Source: Isoetes taiwanensis
Lineage: Eukaryota; Streptophyta; Lycopodiopsida; Isoetales; Isoetaceae
Length of the DNA: 64,000 nt
Assembly: GCA_021234155.1 (NCBI GenBank)
Contig: JAJEKV010000198.1
Location: 188,001-252,000 of the forward strand
Direction of reading: 5' to 3'
In this document: in pieces, positions 30,929-42,526 of the stretch
Layout of the letters: the number at the start of each line of letters is the position of its first letter
How positions within the stretch are numbered: the first letter of the stretch is position 1
The notes under the pieces: generated by a model
Databases searched by the model: none
The model's input: only the letters and a program-made list of their open reading frames with translations
Told to the model about the DNA's origin: nothing
Made by a program: the position numbers and the translations under genes

Positions 30929-31684
30929 CTGGGTGGGAGAGTTGCCCGTCCGTGGCCAAGGACACTCCAGAGAGGACCTTTGGGACGAACTTCTTCTGGA
31001 AGGTTTTAGGGCTCCGTCTTCTGGCGTCAACGCCCTCCCACTACCTCATGACATTGTGCAAGATCCTGGTCCAATCTGGCTAGGGTATGGCCTCCAAAAC
31101 GCAAACCCTGTGCCTTGCGAGGTTATTGTAGGGTTTACGTTATGGAGGCCAAAACGTGGTCACTTGCACTTGGGACCTGGTGTACCTTTTTCGAACATGC
31201 ATGCGGAGCCATGGCAACTGAAATAACAGACTTTGGATCTATTGGCGATCCCGAATCATTTAAAAAAAAATTGGTACTACAAAATGTGTTCTTGACTTCT
31301 AATTGCGACACTGGGAGGAGGATAAATCCAAACCCCATTTCGTCAGTTTCTATTGCTTCTTGTTTTCAACTGCAGCTTCTCGACTATGTCTCAAGTGCAA
31401 CTGAATAAAACTCGACCTCCATAACGTAAACCCTACAATAACCTAGCAATGCACAGGGTTCACGTTTTGGAGGCCAAAACGTGGTCGACTTCTATGATAA
31501 CGTGGTGGACCATTTCTAAACATGCATGGGGAGCCATGAGAACTGAAATAACAGAGTTTCGATCTATTGGCCAACCCGAGTGATCCCAAACAATTTTGCC
31601 ACTGCATAAGGCGCTCTAGACTTTTAATTGCAAAACTAGGAGGAGATTGAATCCAAACCCTACAATAACCTAGCAATGCACAGG
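30929..31684. repeat. Mixed repeat modules between inverted arms
   Basis: 30929-31140 is a copy of the Y module (GTGGCCAAGGACACTCC, GACATTGTGCAAGATCCTGG). 31190-31345 and 31525-31655 are inverted W modules. 31319-31460 is a V module (AAATCCAAACCCCATTTCG) that recurs at 32349-32490 and 33445-33590. No gene is supported. Confidence 0.75.
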
Positions 31685-32350
31685 GTTTACGTTTTGGAGG
31701 CCATACCCTAGCCAGATTGGACCAGGATCTTGCACAATATCATGAGGTAGTGGGAGGGTGTTGACGCCAGAAGACGGAGCCCTAAAACCTTCCAGAAGAA
31801 GTTCGTCCCAAAGGTCCTCTCTGGAGGGTCCTTGGCCACGGACGAGCAACTCTCCCACCCCGGAACTGTGATTTGACTCTGCCAACGGACTTGAAACATC
31901 AACATTACCCTGGAGACCAAGTTTTGTGGGCAGAAGACCACCCCTGCTCCCGGAAGCGCCAAAGTAGCTCATGTCCAACACGTTCGTAGTGAATTGGCGT
32001 TAGTGGAGGGTGCAGAATACTGCCGTGTAGAGGGTTCGTGTTTCTTTTGCTGCAAAAAATGACCGTGTAACTTGGTCCCTAGGGTAATTTCGCTGTTTCG
32101 GACGACATGGCGAAGTTCATTCCGGAGCCTTTGTACTGCACGAACGACAAAACACTTGGGTTTCTACACGGTCGACTGCAGGACACTTTGCGGAGGGATA
32201 TGTTCTCCCGGACAGATCTTGAATTTTCTTGAGCCTGCTCGAAGCAAGTTACTTGAATGGAGAATTCAACGGTCGGATAGGGAAACCGGGCTCCGGGAAG
32301 GGAGGCATTGGCATTTGCCCTCCCGGAGGAGCACTGGTAGAAAAGCCTGC
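31685..32350 (+). repeat. Repeat module unit U2
   Basis: Direct copy of the unit at 32868-33450 and 33585-34285. In order it holds GGACCAGGATCTTGCACAAT, GGTCCTTGGCCACGGAC, GACCAAGTTTTGTGGGCAG, AAAAAATGACCGTGTAACTT and GGCATTTGCCCTCCCGGAGG. Confidence 0.85.
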
Positions 32351-32484
32351 CTCGATAAATCCAAACCCCATTTCGTCAGTTTCTATTGCTTCTTGTTTTC
32401 AACTGCAGCTTCTCGACCATGTCTCAAGTGCAACTGAATAAAACTCGACCTCCATAACGTAAACCCTACAATAACCTAGCAATG

Positions 32485-32869
32485 CACAGGGTTTACGTTT
32501 TGGAGGCCATACCCTAGCCAGATTGGACCAGGATCTTGCACAATGTCATGACGTAGTGGGAGGGCGTTGACGCCAGAAGACGGAGCCCTAAAACCTTCCA
32601 GAAGAAGTTCGTCCCAAAGGTCCTCTCTGGAGTGTCCTTGGCCACGGACGGGCAACTCTCCCACCCAGAAACATGCCACCTAGACTCCAACATGCCACAT
32701 AGGCTCCAACATGTCAAGGTGGCTCAAACATGCCATGTGGGCTCCAACATGCCAAGGTGGCTAAAACATGCCACCTAGGCTAAAACATGCCAAGGTGTCT
32801 CAAACATGCCATGCGGGCTTCAACATGCCAAGGTGGCTCCAACATGCCACCTAGGCTCCAACATGCCCT
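32485..32869 (-). repeat. Inverted copy of 30730-31105 (module plus minisatellite)
   Basis: The reverse complement of the right end of the forward minisatellite array and the following Y module, over about 380 bp with few mismatches. 32485-32666 is the module and 32667-32869 the inverted minisatellite (TGGCTCCAACATGCCACC and so on). It forms a large potential stem-loop with 30730-31105. Confidence 0.9.
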
Positions 32870-33590
32870 AAAACCTTCCAGAAGAAGTTCGTCCCAAAGG
32901 TCCTCTCTGGAGGGTCCTTGGCCACGGACGGGCAACTCTCCCACCCCGGAACTGTGATTTGACTCTGCCAACGGACTCGAAACATCGACATTACCCTGGA
33001 GACCAAGTTTTGTGGGCAGAAGACCACCCCTGCTCCCGGAAGCGCCAAAGTAGCTCATGTCCAACACGTTCATAGTGAATTGGCCTTAGCGGAGGATGCA
33101 AAATACTGCCATGTAGAGGGTTCGTGTTTCTTTTGCTGCAAAAAATGACCGTGTAACTTGGTCCCTAGGGTAATTTCGATGTTTCGGACAACATGGCGAA
33201 GTCAAATCTCCATTCCGGAGCCTTTGTACTACCCGAACGACAAAACACTTGGGTTTCTACACGGTCGACTGCAGGACACTTTGCGGAGGGATATGTTCTC
33301 CCGGACAGATCTTGAATTTTCTTGAGCCACGCTTTCGAAGCAAGTTACTTGAATGGAGAATTCAACGGTGGGATAGGGAAACGGGTTCAGGAAGGGAGGC
33401 ATTGGCATTTGCCCTCGGGAGGAGCACCGGTAGGAAAGCCCGCCTCGGTAAATCCAAACCCCATTTCGCCGGTTTATTGCTTCTTGTTTTCAAGCTGCAG
33501 ACTTCTTGACCATGTCTCAAGTGCAATCGAATAAAACTTCGACCTCCATAACGTAAACCCTACAATAACCTAGCAACGCCATTGTGGTTT
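32868..33590 (+). repeat. Repeat module unit U3 plus V module
   Basis: Starts in the middle of the Y module (CCTAAAACCTTCCAGAAG), immediately after the inverted minisatellite. It then follows U2 closely to 33450, and a V module copy runs to about 33590. Confidence 0.85.
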
Positions 33591-34285
33591 ACGTTTTGGA
33601 GGCCATACCCCAGCCAGATTGGACCGGGATCTTGCACAATGTCATGAGGTAGTGAGGGCGTTGACCTTAAGACGAGCCCTAAAACCTTAGGAAGAAGTTT
33701 GTCCCAAAGGTCCTCTCTGGCGGGTCCTTGGCCACGGACGGGCAACTCTCCCACCCCGGAACTGTGATCTGACTCTGCCAACGGACTCGAAACATTGACA
33801 TTACCCTGGAGACCAAGTTTCGTGGGCAGAAGACCACCCTTGCTCCCAGAAGCGCCAAAGTAGGTCATGTCCAACACGTTCGTAGTGAATTGGCCTTAGC
33901 GGAGGGTGCATAATACTGCCATGTAGAGGGTTCGTGTTTCTTTTGCTGCAAAAAATGACCGTGTAACTTGGTCCCTAGGGTAATTTTGCTCTTTTGGACG
34001 ACATGGCGAAGTCAAATCTCCATTCCGGAGCCTTTGTACTGCCCGAACGACAAAACACTTGGGTTTCTACACGGTCGACTGCAGGACACTTTGCGGTTTG
34101 ATATGTTCTCCCAGACAGATCTTGAATTTTTTTTAGCCTGCTCGAAGCAAGTACCTGAATGGGATATTCAACGGTCGGATAGGAAAACCGGGTTCCGGAA
34201 AGGGAGGCATTGGCATTTGCCCTCCCGGAGGAGCACTGGTAGGAAAGCCTGCCTCGGTAACCTTTGTGATGTCCGTCTCCTGGGG
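33585..34285 (+). repeat. Repeat module unit U4
   Basis: Third direct copy of the unit, more diverged at its start (CGTTGACCTTAAGACGAGCC) but very close to U2/U3 over AAAAAATGACCGTGTAACTT and GACAAAACACTTGGGTTTC. Confidence 0.85.
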
Positions 34286-35165
34286 TCTGGCCACCTAGGC
34301 TATAACATGCCACCTGGGCTCCAACATGCCACGTGAGCTCCAACATGCCACGTGAGCTCCAACATGCCAAGTTGGCTCCAACGTGCCACCTAGGCTCAAG
34401 CATGCCAAGGTGGCTCAAATATGCCACCTAGGCTCCAACATGCCACCTGGGCTTCAACATGCCACGTAGGTTCCAACATGCCAACTAGGTTCCAACATGC
34501 CTCGTGAGCTCTAGCATGCCACCTAGGCTCCAACGTGCCACCTAGGCTCCAACATGCCACCTAGGCTCCAACATGCCAAGGTGGCTCCAACATGCCACCT
34601 AGGCTCAAGCGTGCCAAGGTGGCTCAAACATGCCACCTAGGCTCCAACATGCCACGTAGGCTCCAACATGCCACCTAGGCTCCAACATGCCACGGGCTCC
34701 AACATGCCACGTGAGCTCCAACATGCTAAGTTGGCTCCAACGCCACCTAGGCTCAAGCACGCCAAGGTGGCTCAAATATGCCACCTAGGCTCCAACATGC
34801 CACCAAGGCTTCAACATGCCACGAGGCGCCAACATGCCACTAGGCTCCAACATGCCTCTGCGTGAGCTCTAGCATGCCACCTAGGCTCCAACGTGCCACC
34901 CACGCCTCCAACATGCCACGTGGGCTCCAACATGCCACCCTAGCATGCCACCTAGGCTCCAACATGCCACCTTGGCTCCAACATGCCACGTGAGCTCCAA
35001 CATGCCACATAGGCTCCAACATGCCAAGTTGGTCCAACGTGCCACCTAAACGTGGGCTCAAATATGCCACCATCAGCTCCAACATGCCACGTAGGTCGCA
35101 ACATACCACCCACGGCTCCAACATGCCACCAAAGCTTCAACATGCCACGAGGCTCCAACGCATGA
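34286..35165 (-). repeat. 19-bp minisatellite array, reverse orientation
   Basis: About 45 units of GGCTCCAACATGCCACCTA, the reverse complement of the 29670-30928 unit, more diverged and with small deletions that break the 19-bp register from about 34680 on. It ends the 7 kb repeat complex. Confidence 0.93.
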
Positions 35166-36165
35166 ATGACCAAGGCAAGATATGAATGACATGGACATGG
35201 ACTTGACGACGTTAGGATATTGTTAGGATTTTATGTGGTCCTATGACATTAATGCTTAGGGATTTGTTGTTGCGGGTCCCTGCACCCTCAAGGAATACAA
35301 ATCAAATTCTTGATGGTTTTGTTATGCAAAAATAGGTTAAGTAATTGAAGTAGTTGAAGTAACTTGTCTTGCATGGAATACTAGTATAAGGACATGTGAT
35401 CGCACGTGCATCACATGTAGCAAATCAAGTACTGGTCCTACCACTATAAAGACCCGTGATATGGAAGGATAGGACATGTAGAGAATCAAGTATTCTTTCC
35501 TACTTCTATAAAGACATGTGACAATAGAAGTATTACACATGTAATAATTCATGTATTCTTTCCTACAATGCCTTAGCAAATAAAAGTACTCGTCCTACTA
35601 CTATAAAGACATGTGACATGGAAGCATACGACATGTATTCTTTCCTACTTCTATAAAGACATGTGACAATAGAAGTATTACACATGTCGTAATTCATGTA
35701 TTCTTTCCTACAATGCCTTAGCAAATAAAGTACTCTGTCCTACTACTATAAAGACATGTGAATGGAAGTATAGGACATGTAGAGAATCAAATATTCTTTC
35801 CTACATCTATAAAGACATGTGACAATAGAATTATTAGACATGTAGAAATTCAAGTATTCTTTCCTACAGTGGATTGTTTTATAAAATGACATGTCACAAT
35901 AGAAGAAACTACAAAACAACAGTGGATGTTTTAGTCCACTGAAAAAAGAACACCATTATCGAACAAAACTATACCTCCACAAATCCACATGTAGGATTCT
36001 TTGAAAACAGGACATACGTAGACCTACCAAAACTGATGTTTTCAACAGTGGACCAAAAACCGGGGTGAGTGTGTTGAGCAACTTTTAAATAAAGGGCATA
36101 ACTATTTGCCGCCCAATGTCATTAGAACACATGGAAAAAATACGGGTCTAAATCCCGCATGATCA
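35166..36165. repeat. Degenerate repeats with CTATAAAGACATGTGA core
   Basis: Between about 35390 and 35900 the phrase CTATAAAGACATGTGA recurs about six times (35446-35461 variant, 35504, 35600, 35653, 35746, 35805). It is surrounded by TATTCTTTCCTAC and GAAGTATTACACATGT. Periods are 50-100 bp. Outside these repeats nothing is recognised. Confidence 0.75.
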
Positions 36166-36174
36166 AGAATATCT

Positions 36175-36177
<3 letters not shown>
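36166..36177. repeat. Target-site duplication, 3' side of LINE
   Basis: AGAATATCTTTT, identical to 42456-42467. The last Ts overlap the poly(T) run that represents the LINE poly(A) tail. Confidence 0.75.
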
Positions 36178-36205
<28 letters not shown>

Positions 36206-36486
36206 TAAGGATATATATTAATATGATTAAATTATACAGTGAATGTCCCCTTTAGGGATAGATAGAAAGAATTGTCACTACTGGGGTTATCCCTCCAGTC
36301 CAGTTTTGTACTCCGTTGCAGCAGTTCCAGTCTTCTCTAACCCTAGGTTACTATAGGGTATCTCCCGTCTTCTCCCAGGGTCGATACTACCTAGTACTTT
36401 TGGCCACTTTCCAATGAAGGTGGATGTAAGGATATCCCCTTTGCATGATAGTTGAATTTCCAAACGGGTTTGCCTCTGCTGATCAC

Positions 36487-37176
36487 TTATCCATCATGTG
36501 AGTCCCAATGGCATCTGAAGAACGAGTAAAACCCTATCAGACTTCCGATCCTGTCCAGTTCTCTGTTGTAGTTGCATCCAAACTTCCGGTGGTGAGCCAG
36601 GGCCATGAGAGCCACCTCTTGGTTGAACTGATTTTTTATTCTGTCTACTGATGTTGCTAGGCCACCAAGAGCTACTCCACATCGATGCTTCCATATACAC
36701 CAAAGAGATACGTTGGTAAGTGTTAGCTGGATGATATCTTCCCCTAGGTTGATTAAGATTTCTGGCCATGATAGCTGATGCATGTCCAGCCCAATGATTG
36801 GACTGACCCATCTCCAGAAGTCGCTTATTTTAGGACAGAAGAAGAGGTGATCCAGTGTCTCTGAGGCGCCACAGCCCAATGGGCAAAAATCGTGGTGCAC
36901 TATGTCTCTGTTCAGTAACCAGGTCATATTACATAGACCGTCCTGTAGACTGCTCCAGCAAAAGAACTGTAACTTTCTTGAACACAAAGAAGTCCAGGAC
37001 TTAGTTAATAGTCCTCTAGTTTCTGCTTGATCTAATCCCAATATTTCAGCTGCTTTAAGTGGGGGTGGTGGCATCAGCAGACCATATATTTTTCTGACCT
37101 TATAGCCATCTTCATCCCCACACATCCATTTTTCCTCAGACCCTGCAATGCTTGAGAGCGTAATAACATTTCTCAT
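36487..37176 (-). pseudogene. LINE ORF2 C-terminal part (zf-RVT)
   Basis: A 229-codon frame. Residues about 70-130 hold the zinc-binding reverse-transcriptase domain of plant LINEs, with its CPLGCGASETLDHLFFCP core and preceding W/F residues (FFCW, MTWLLNRD). It overlaps the upstream fragment in another frame, so a frameshift lies around 37136-37176. This domain normally follows the reverse transcriptase and binds template RNA. Confidence 0.85.
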
Positions 37177-37870
37177 TATTTTCCCATAAGTGCCCCACCT
37201 TAGTTACACCTGCCTCACGCCATTTGACAAAGATATGAGGGTGTGCCAGTGCTAGTGGGAGTTGGTCCTTTTCCCAGATTTGTACATTCCAAAATATGCT
37301 AAGAGCTCCAGCTTCCCATGGAGCATCAGCCACATGGAATAGGTCTTGCACTTCTTGCCAGGCTCCTAGAATTTTCCTCATTATAGGGGACGTGCCCGGG
37401 CCCATTGTGAACTTGTAGAAGAAGGACCCAATCTCCCCCCTCGGAGTAGAGGGTTTACCTCTTATTTTGCCTTGATGAAGCCAGAATCTCACCATGTCAA
37501 TTGCCGGTGATTTATCTTTCTGAATTGCCCGCCAGACAAACTTAGCTGCTAGTGCTTTTGCCTGAATCATTGGGTCTTTACATCCTAGACCTCCATCCTT
37601 TCTGTCTCGGCACATTTCTGACCATGCCACCTTCGCTTTTTTCCCCCATATGAATTTACTTGATAATAAACTTAACTGGTCATATACATACTTTTGTGCC
37701 ACTATTGCCGACGAATAATAGATATGTGTGGCATTGAGGATTGCATTTGCTACTGTCACTCGTCCCATTGTTGAGAGAGCTTTACAGGACCATAGATTGA
37801 CCTTTTTCCGAATCTTTTCTATGATAGGAGACCATAGTCCTTTTAGATTATCTGCTAGATTAAGAGGCAT
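37136..37870 (-). pseudogene. LINE ORF2 thumb/connector region
   Basis: A 244-codon frame typical of the region after the LINE reverse-transcriptase core (KVNLWSCKALSTMGRVTVAN and KDGGLGCKDPMIQAKAL, as in related plant LINEs). It is separated from the reverse-transcriptase frame by stops at 37871-37890 and from the zf-RVT frame by a frameshift. Confidence 0.85.
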
Positions 37871-37885
37871 TCCGGTGAGCTAAGG

Positions 37886-39556
37886 TCAGCCTCTCGAGGC
37901 GGCTATTACATGATAGTTCCATGCCCTAACCCTGGCATCAGCAGCCCCATCAAAAGGCCATATAATAGCACACTTGGCTGGGTTGATTCCTATTCCGGCG
38001 ATAGAGAAAAAGGAATTCAATGCGCCCTGGAAGGCTTCGAAGCTCTCATCATCGTATCTTAAGAAAAGGAAAGTATCATCCGCATACTGCATTATTGTCA
38101 ACCTTCTGTCTGATCCAGGGAGAGTTAAACCATTTACCATACCTCGTGCCTCCAAATTCTTGACCATGCAGGTTAGAAGATTTGCCATAATCAGAAATAG
38201 GTATGGAGCAAGAGGGCAACCCTGTCTAATTCCTTTCCTGAGGTCAAAGAGACCAGTGGGCTGACCATTCACTAGCACTGATGCAGATGCCATCTTATTC
38301 AACCCCATGACTAGATTTATGAAGTCCATTTCAAAGCCCATTTGTGCCATAACAGCCTCTAATCCACACCATCTTAGTGAGTCATAGGCCCAGCGAAAGT
38401 CAAGTTTAAGCAGGACACACTTTTGGCTTGAGTGCTTACACCAATGAAGCCCCTCCCTGGCAGCCAAGTAATTGTCCAGGATGTTCCTATTCGGAAGAAA
38501 TGCTGATTGCTCATATCCTATTACATGGTCCAAGATTGGCTTAATTCGGGTAGCTATTACCTTCATGATTACTTTGTACAGAACATTGGTCAATGCTATC
38601 GGTCTCCATTCATTGATAACCTGAGGTTTACTTACTTTTGGAATAAGTGCAATGAATCCAGCTGCCAAGGTTGGATGGAGATATCTGATAGCCCAGCCTC
38701 CTTTGACTGCAGCAGCAAAGAAGGGACCCAAGATATCCCAGAATTCCGCATAGAACTCTGGTGGGAACCCATCTGGTCCTGGGGATTTCCCAGAGGCTAG
38801 AGAACTTAACGCCTTGTAGATTTCTGCATCACCTGGTTCCTGAAGCAATAGTCTATTCTCCTCATCACTTATTGAGAGGTCTTGACGGATGGAAGATAGC
38901 CATTTTGAGCATTGGGAGGAATAATCATTTGGAAGAGGATCCTCCTTGAAAAGCCCCTCATAGCTATTTCTGAAAAATGATCTTATTTCGGCTTCACCTT
39001 TTATGACTTGATGCTGGTCGTCAATTACTGAAGTGATGCTGTTCTCAGCCAACCTGGATCCAGCTAATCTGAAGAAACACTTAGAGTTTTCATGATCCAC
39101 TTCGGCGTACCACTTAGTCCTAGATCTCATGGCTGCCCCACGTGCTTCTTCTTCCTCTATTGCTTTGACTTTGATGCTTAATTCTTCCTCAAGATTCTGG
39201 TGTACAGAGTTAAATGGGTCAGAGACTAAATCTTGTTTGACTTGTCGGATTTGATTGTACAGATCAGCTTTGGATCTTTGGAATTCCTGGGCCCGCTCTC
39301 TGCCCCATTTCTTTATCCAATCCTTCATTAGTGCACTTTTTCTGATCCATGCTTTCATAGTAGGAAGCTCGTCTTCCCTTGGTTGTGTCGTAATGAATTC
39401 TCTGAACGGGGTGCAGAATGCTTCCTTTCCTAAGAGGCCAGTATTGAATTTAAAGGGAACATTGCCCCTTCTTCTTGCAGTAGGAAGCTCCTCAAGTACT
39501 AGTTTTTGTGGCACATGGTCGATCATGAGAAAGCAAGGTCCCCTTCCACATAGCAT
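37886..39556 (-). pseudogene. LINE ORF2 reverse transcriptase
   Basis: A 556-codon frame. It starts with the DHVP end of the endonuclease (residues 13-16). It contains EWRPIALTNVLYKVIMK, LLKLDFRWAYDSLRW (motif A), IRQGCPLAPYLF (motif B) and MQYADDTFLFL (motif C, with the catalytic DD). The fold looks intact, but the reading frame is cut from the endonuclease by a TAA at 39557-39559 and from the C-terminal part by stops near 37885. It copies LINE RNA into DNA at the target site in active relatives. Confidence 0.93.
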
Positions 39557-40200
39557 TTATCCATGAAGCGGGGCCGACTTTTCGGCTAGATAGAACCTAT
39601 CCAAGAGGCAGTAGACTCTGTCCATGCCCTTCTGCTTATTTGACCATGAGTATGGGGTGTTCGATGGTGGGAGAAGAACAAATCCATTGTTATTGAGAAG
39701 GGAGTCCCATGCTACCCTCTCTTCCCCTAGAAGGTTCCTAATCAGCCCTAGCTTTTGGTCCCATACATCCGTCATGTTGAGGTCACCCCCTAAAATCCAT
39801 TTTTTCCCCGGGTTGGTCGACTAGCCACGTGTTTATTTCTCTCCATAGCATAGCTCTTTCTGCGCAGCTTGTTGGTGGCATATACATTAATCAATCCCCA
39901 ATGGGTTTCGTCTGTTTCAAATTGTACTGCCTGCCACCTCCCATCAGTCCCTACATGTTGAAGATTGCTTGTTAGCCCTCTCCATAAGATTCCCGTCCCC
40001 CCTTTGGTACCTCTGGCTGCACAGGTGAGAGAGGAATATTGGCAACCCAACCATCCTCCTAACGAATTAGATTCAAAGTCCGGGAGCCTGTGTTCTTGTA
40101 TAAGGATGACATCAGCATTCATAGATCTTAGAGCTGCAAGGACTCTAGCCCTTTTCAGCACGCCCTTAATTCCACGAAGGTTCCACGAGACTATTTTCAT
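39557..40200 (-). pseudogene. LINE ORF2 AP endonuclease domain, frameshifted
   Basis: Starts MKIVSWNLRG at 40200 with the conserved Asn. ILIQEHRL carries the catalytic Glu. The frame is lost at about 39790 and continues one frame over with GGDLN and LLDRF (39557-39775), ending at a TAA before DHVP. These are the ordered motifs of the apurinic-like endonuclease that nicks target DNA. One frameshift and one stop inactivate it. Confidence 0.9.
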
Positions 40201-40930
40201 TATTCTTTTTCCCTACCCACCCTTTCCCTGCTCCTGTATCACATCTATCCCCACTCAGCATAACTATTTGTCTAGCCTTGACCTTGGGGTTACCCCTGCC
40301 CCAGATCATGCCGTTGATATTGTATCTGTTGAGATTGTATCTATCCCCTTTTTTATTCGTCTTCTTGTTCCCATTTACTGTCACCATGCGGGTGTAAATT
40401 GACCCTGCCATCCCAGGGTGTATGGTTTTTCCCAGTCCCATGTCTGTAGGTAACCTCCCTCTCCCAAGGCGGGTTGCCTTAGCATTGTTCTCATCTCCTT
40501 TTTTGTTTATTTTCTTGTTCATACTTCCATTTGTAAGGGTGGGTGCAATATTGGCCCTATTGGCCCTAGCATTAGATTTATGAGCTTCTACAGCCCCGTG
40601 CCTGAGTGTAACCCCCCCTTCCTCATTCGCTAGATTGAGCCCCTTGATTAGGGCAGGCAAGTCAGAGGCAGGCGATATCAAATAGTTTTGGGAGTTGCAC
40701 GAGGAGGGGTAGCCACGCATGATGATTGCATTATTTGTAGACCTGACTCTTGTGGTTCTTGTTATCATAGTGTTCAACTGTTTGAGGTGTTTCATTCTGC
40801 CATGATCCATATTGCTTTCGGCCATGAAGTTATCAGTAGCACATCTCAAACCTTTTTCATAATAAGTTTGACCCATACAATTGGCAATCCAAACATCCAA
40901 AGACAATTTGTTTAAAACCGTTATCTGCAT
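40166..40930 (-). pseudogene. LINE region upstream of ORF2 (possible ORF1-derived)
   Basis: A 254-codon frame rich in Asn, Lys and Gly. It contains a repeated GNKKTNKKGD / NKKINKKGD pair near residues 165 and 205. It overlaps the start of ORF2 by 35 bp in another frame. Its position inside the LINE boundaries makes it part of the element, but I recognise no domain. It may be the tail of ORF1 after a frame break or an inter-ORF stretch. Confidence 0.5.
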
Positions 40931-41417
40931 TGATCATACTATGTTGACATTGCAAGTTTCATTACAGAAAAAGGGGATATGTTATATATCCTGGTTCCAT
41001 CTTCCTGTTTGATCGCAGCCATTGTGTTATCCATCTTTTCCCCCCGAGCATCAAGAGGCAGCCATCCTTCAAGATCGGCATTGTCATAATCATAATTTCA
41101 CAAACTTTCCTGTGCATACTAGGGATCGGCATTGCCATAATCCTATTTCCACAAACTTTCATATGCATACTGCTCTTGTATTTTCTCACATGGACCATAA
41201 AGCAGCACTCATATGGTGCTTTCAATCCAGAATTTGTTCTTCCCAACCACAATAATTCATTACATCGGCTAACTAATGCAGATATGAGATAATAGCAGTA
41301 AGAGAAGAGTTCAAAATACTTACCTCGTATCAGAGATAAGACTCTTGATCCATAATTGCCTTAAATAGTCGCATAAGGGATACGTTTCCCTCTATATGTA
41401 GTAAGGAGAGCATTGTC

Positions 41418-42455
41418 TTACGCTGGTTTTTTCACCTTGCGAGCACCCTCTTCCATGGAGTGCTCATGGAGAACTTTGGCAATTGCTCCAGAAGCAAATG
41501 AGACCTTCTTTAACGGCCTGCCTTTCTTTTTCTTTATACTAGTGATCTGGTTCTCCTCTTGAGAGTGCATATCATGTTCCTGTTCCTGATCAGGTGACTC
41601 TTCTAGCACAGCCTCATCTAATGCCGGAATTTGATTTCCTAGTGCTCCTCTTACTGAAATAGTAGCCTCGTCATTGGCTTTTGCTTTGGATGTTGCTGCA
41701 GCAATGGAAGTAGAAGCAATGGAAGTAGCAGTAGCTCCTCCTTCATAGACGGACAGTGGAGGGCCTTTGCTGGTCGCCTCTGCTGGCTGGAGAGGAGCTG
41801 GGATAGTGATACCTGGAGCCACCTTGGCATTGGTCAGTGCTTGCTGGCTGGTCAGTAGCTCACAATCTTTGTTGGTCATTTCTGATAGTTGGAGAGGAGC
41901 TAGGATAGTGATATTTGGCGCCACATTGGCATTGGTCAGTGCTTGCTGGCTGGTCAGCAGCTCACATGTGGGTGGGACATGTGTCATTGGCCCATTTGGT
42001 GCAGGGTCAGCCTCTTGACCATGAAGAATCAAAGTTGAAGACTGAATCTCTGACTCAATAATCTGTCCTTTTCCAGAGGATTTAGTGAGATCCAGATTAT
42101 TTGAGTTTGGCGCTAGAGTTGGCCCAACTAAATTTGGATCCTGGCCCAAATTGGCAGATTGATCACTGTCCTTTGACTGTTCTTGCAGGCTGCTCTGGAT
42201 CCGCAGGTCGTTCTTAGAATAAGAACATTCTCCAACAAAATGATTGGGACCTTCATTCCTTATGCTGAGATTGTAACTACCTCGACCTCTCCGAGAAATG
42301 GGCAGGCTTTTACCTTTACTTTTGCCAGTTCTTGGGACCATGGTAAACCCATCCTCATCAACGACTGCTTTACCTTTGGAATTGTCACCTGCCTGCTGGA
42401 GCTGCTCATTTAGGACTTGGCAGATGGTCAATGCATGAACAATAGCTCCACATAT
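41418..42455 (-). pseudogene. LINE ORF1 (gag-like) C-terminal part
   Basis: The frame is open through the truncated 5' edge of the element at 42455 and stops at 41418. Its DEDGFTMVPRTGKSKGK motif (about 25-41 residues in), followed by a SRRGRG basic patch, is typical of the linker after the RNA-binding domain of plant LINE ORF1 proteins. The DUF4283-type N-terminal domain is missing. The C-terminus is low complexity with a tandem ELLTSQQALTNA repeat (residues about 155-215) and a KKKKGRPLKK basic stretch. ORF1 proteins bind the element RNA. Confidence 0.75.
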
Positions 42456-42467
42456 AGAATATCTTTT
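42456..42467. repeat. Target-site duplication, 5' side of LINE
   Basis: AGAATATCTTTT, the partner of 36166-36177. It marks the truncated 5' end of the LINE at 42455/42456. Confidence 0.75.
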
Positions 42468-42526
42468 AAACCATTTGAAGTGACAGAAATCTGTTACCTG
42501 AAGCGGTGGACGTTAATGTATAAGGG

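Larger units (their letters stand above)
36174..42455 (-). mobile_element. LINE (plant L1-like) retrotransposon, 5'-truncated
   Basis: A minus-strand non-LTR element of about 6.3 kb. It ends in poly(A), read as 27 T at 36174-36200, and is bounded by the 12-bp duplication AGAATATCTTTT. Coding order is the C-terminal part of ORF1, then ORF2 with AP-type endonuclease, reverse transcriptase and a zf-RVT domain. ORF1 is already open at the 5' edge, so the copy was truncated during reverse transcription. ORF2 has several stops and frameshifts, so it cannot move by itself. Confidence 0.93.

Noticed and set aside
32072-34336. Recurrent frames of 60-122 codons across the module units.
   Set aside because: Frames are not conserved between the four copies. 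Small indels change them, so the DNA repeats are not protein repeats.
37974-39824. Plus-strand frames inside the LINE, for example 38507-38800 and 39255-39566.
   Set aside because: They are antisense to the reverse transcriptase and endonuclease, with no independent coding signal.
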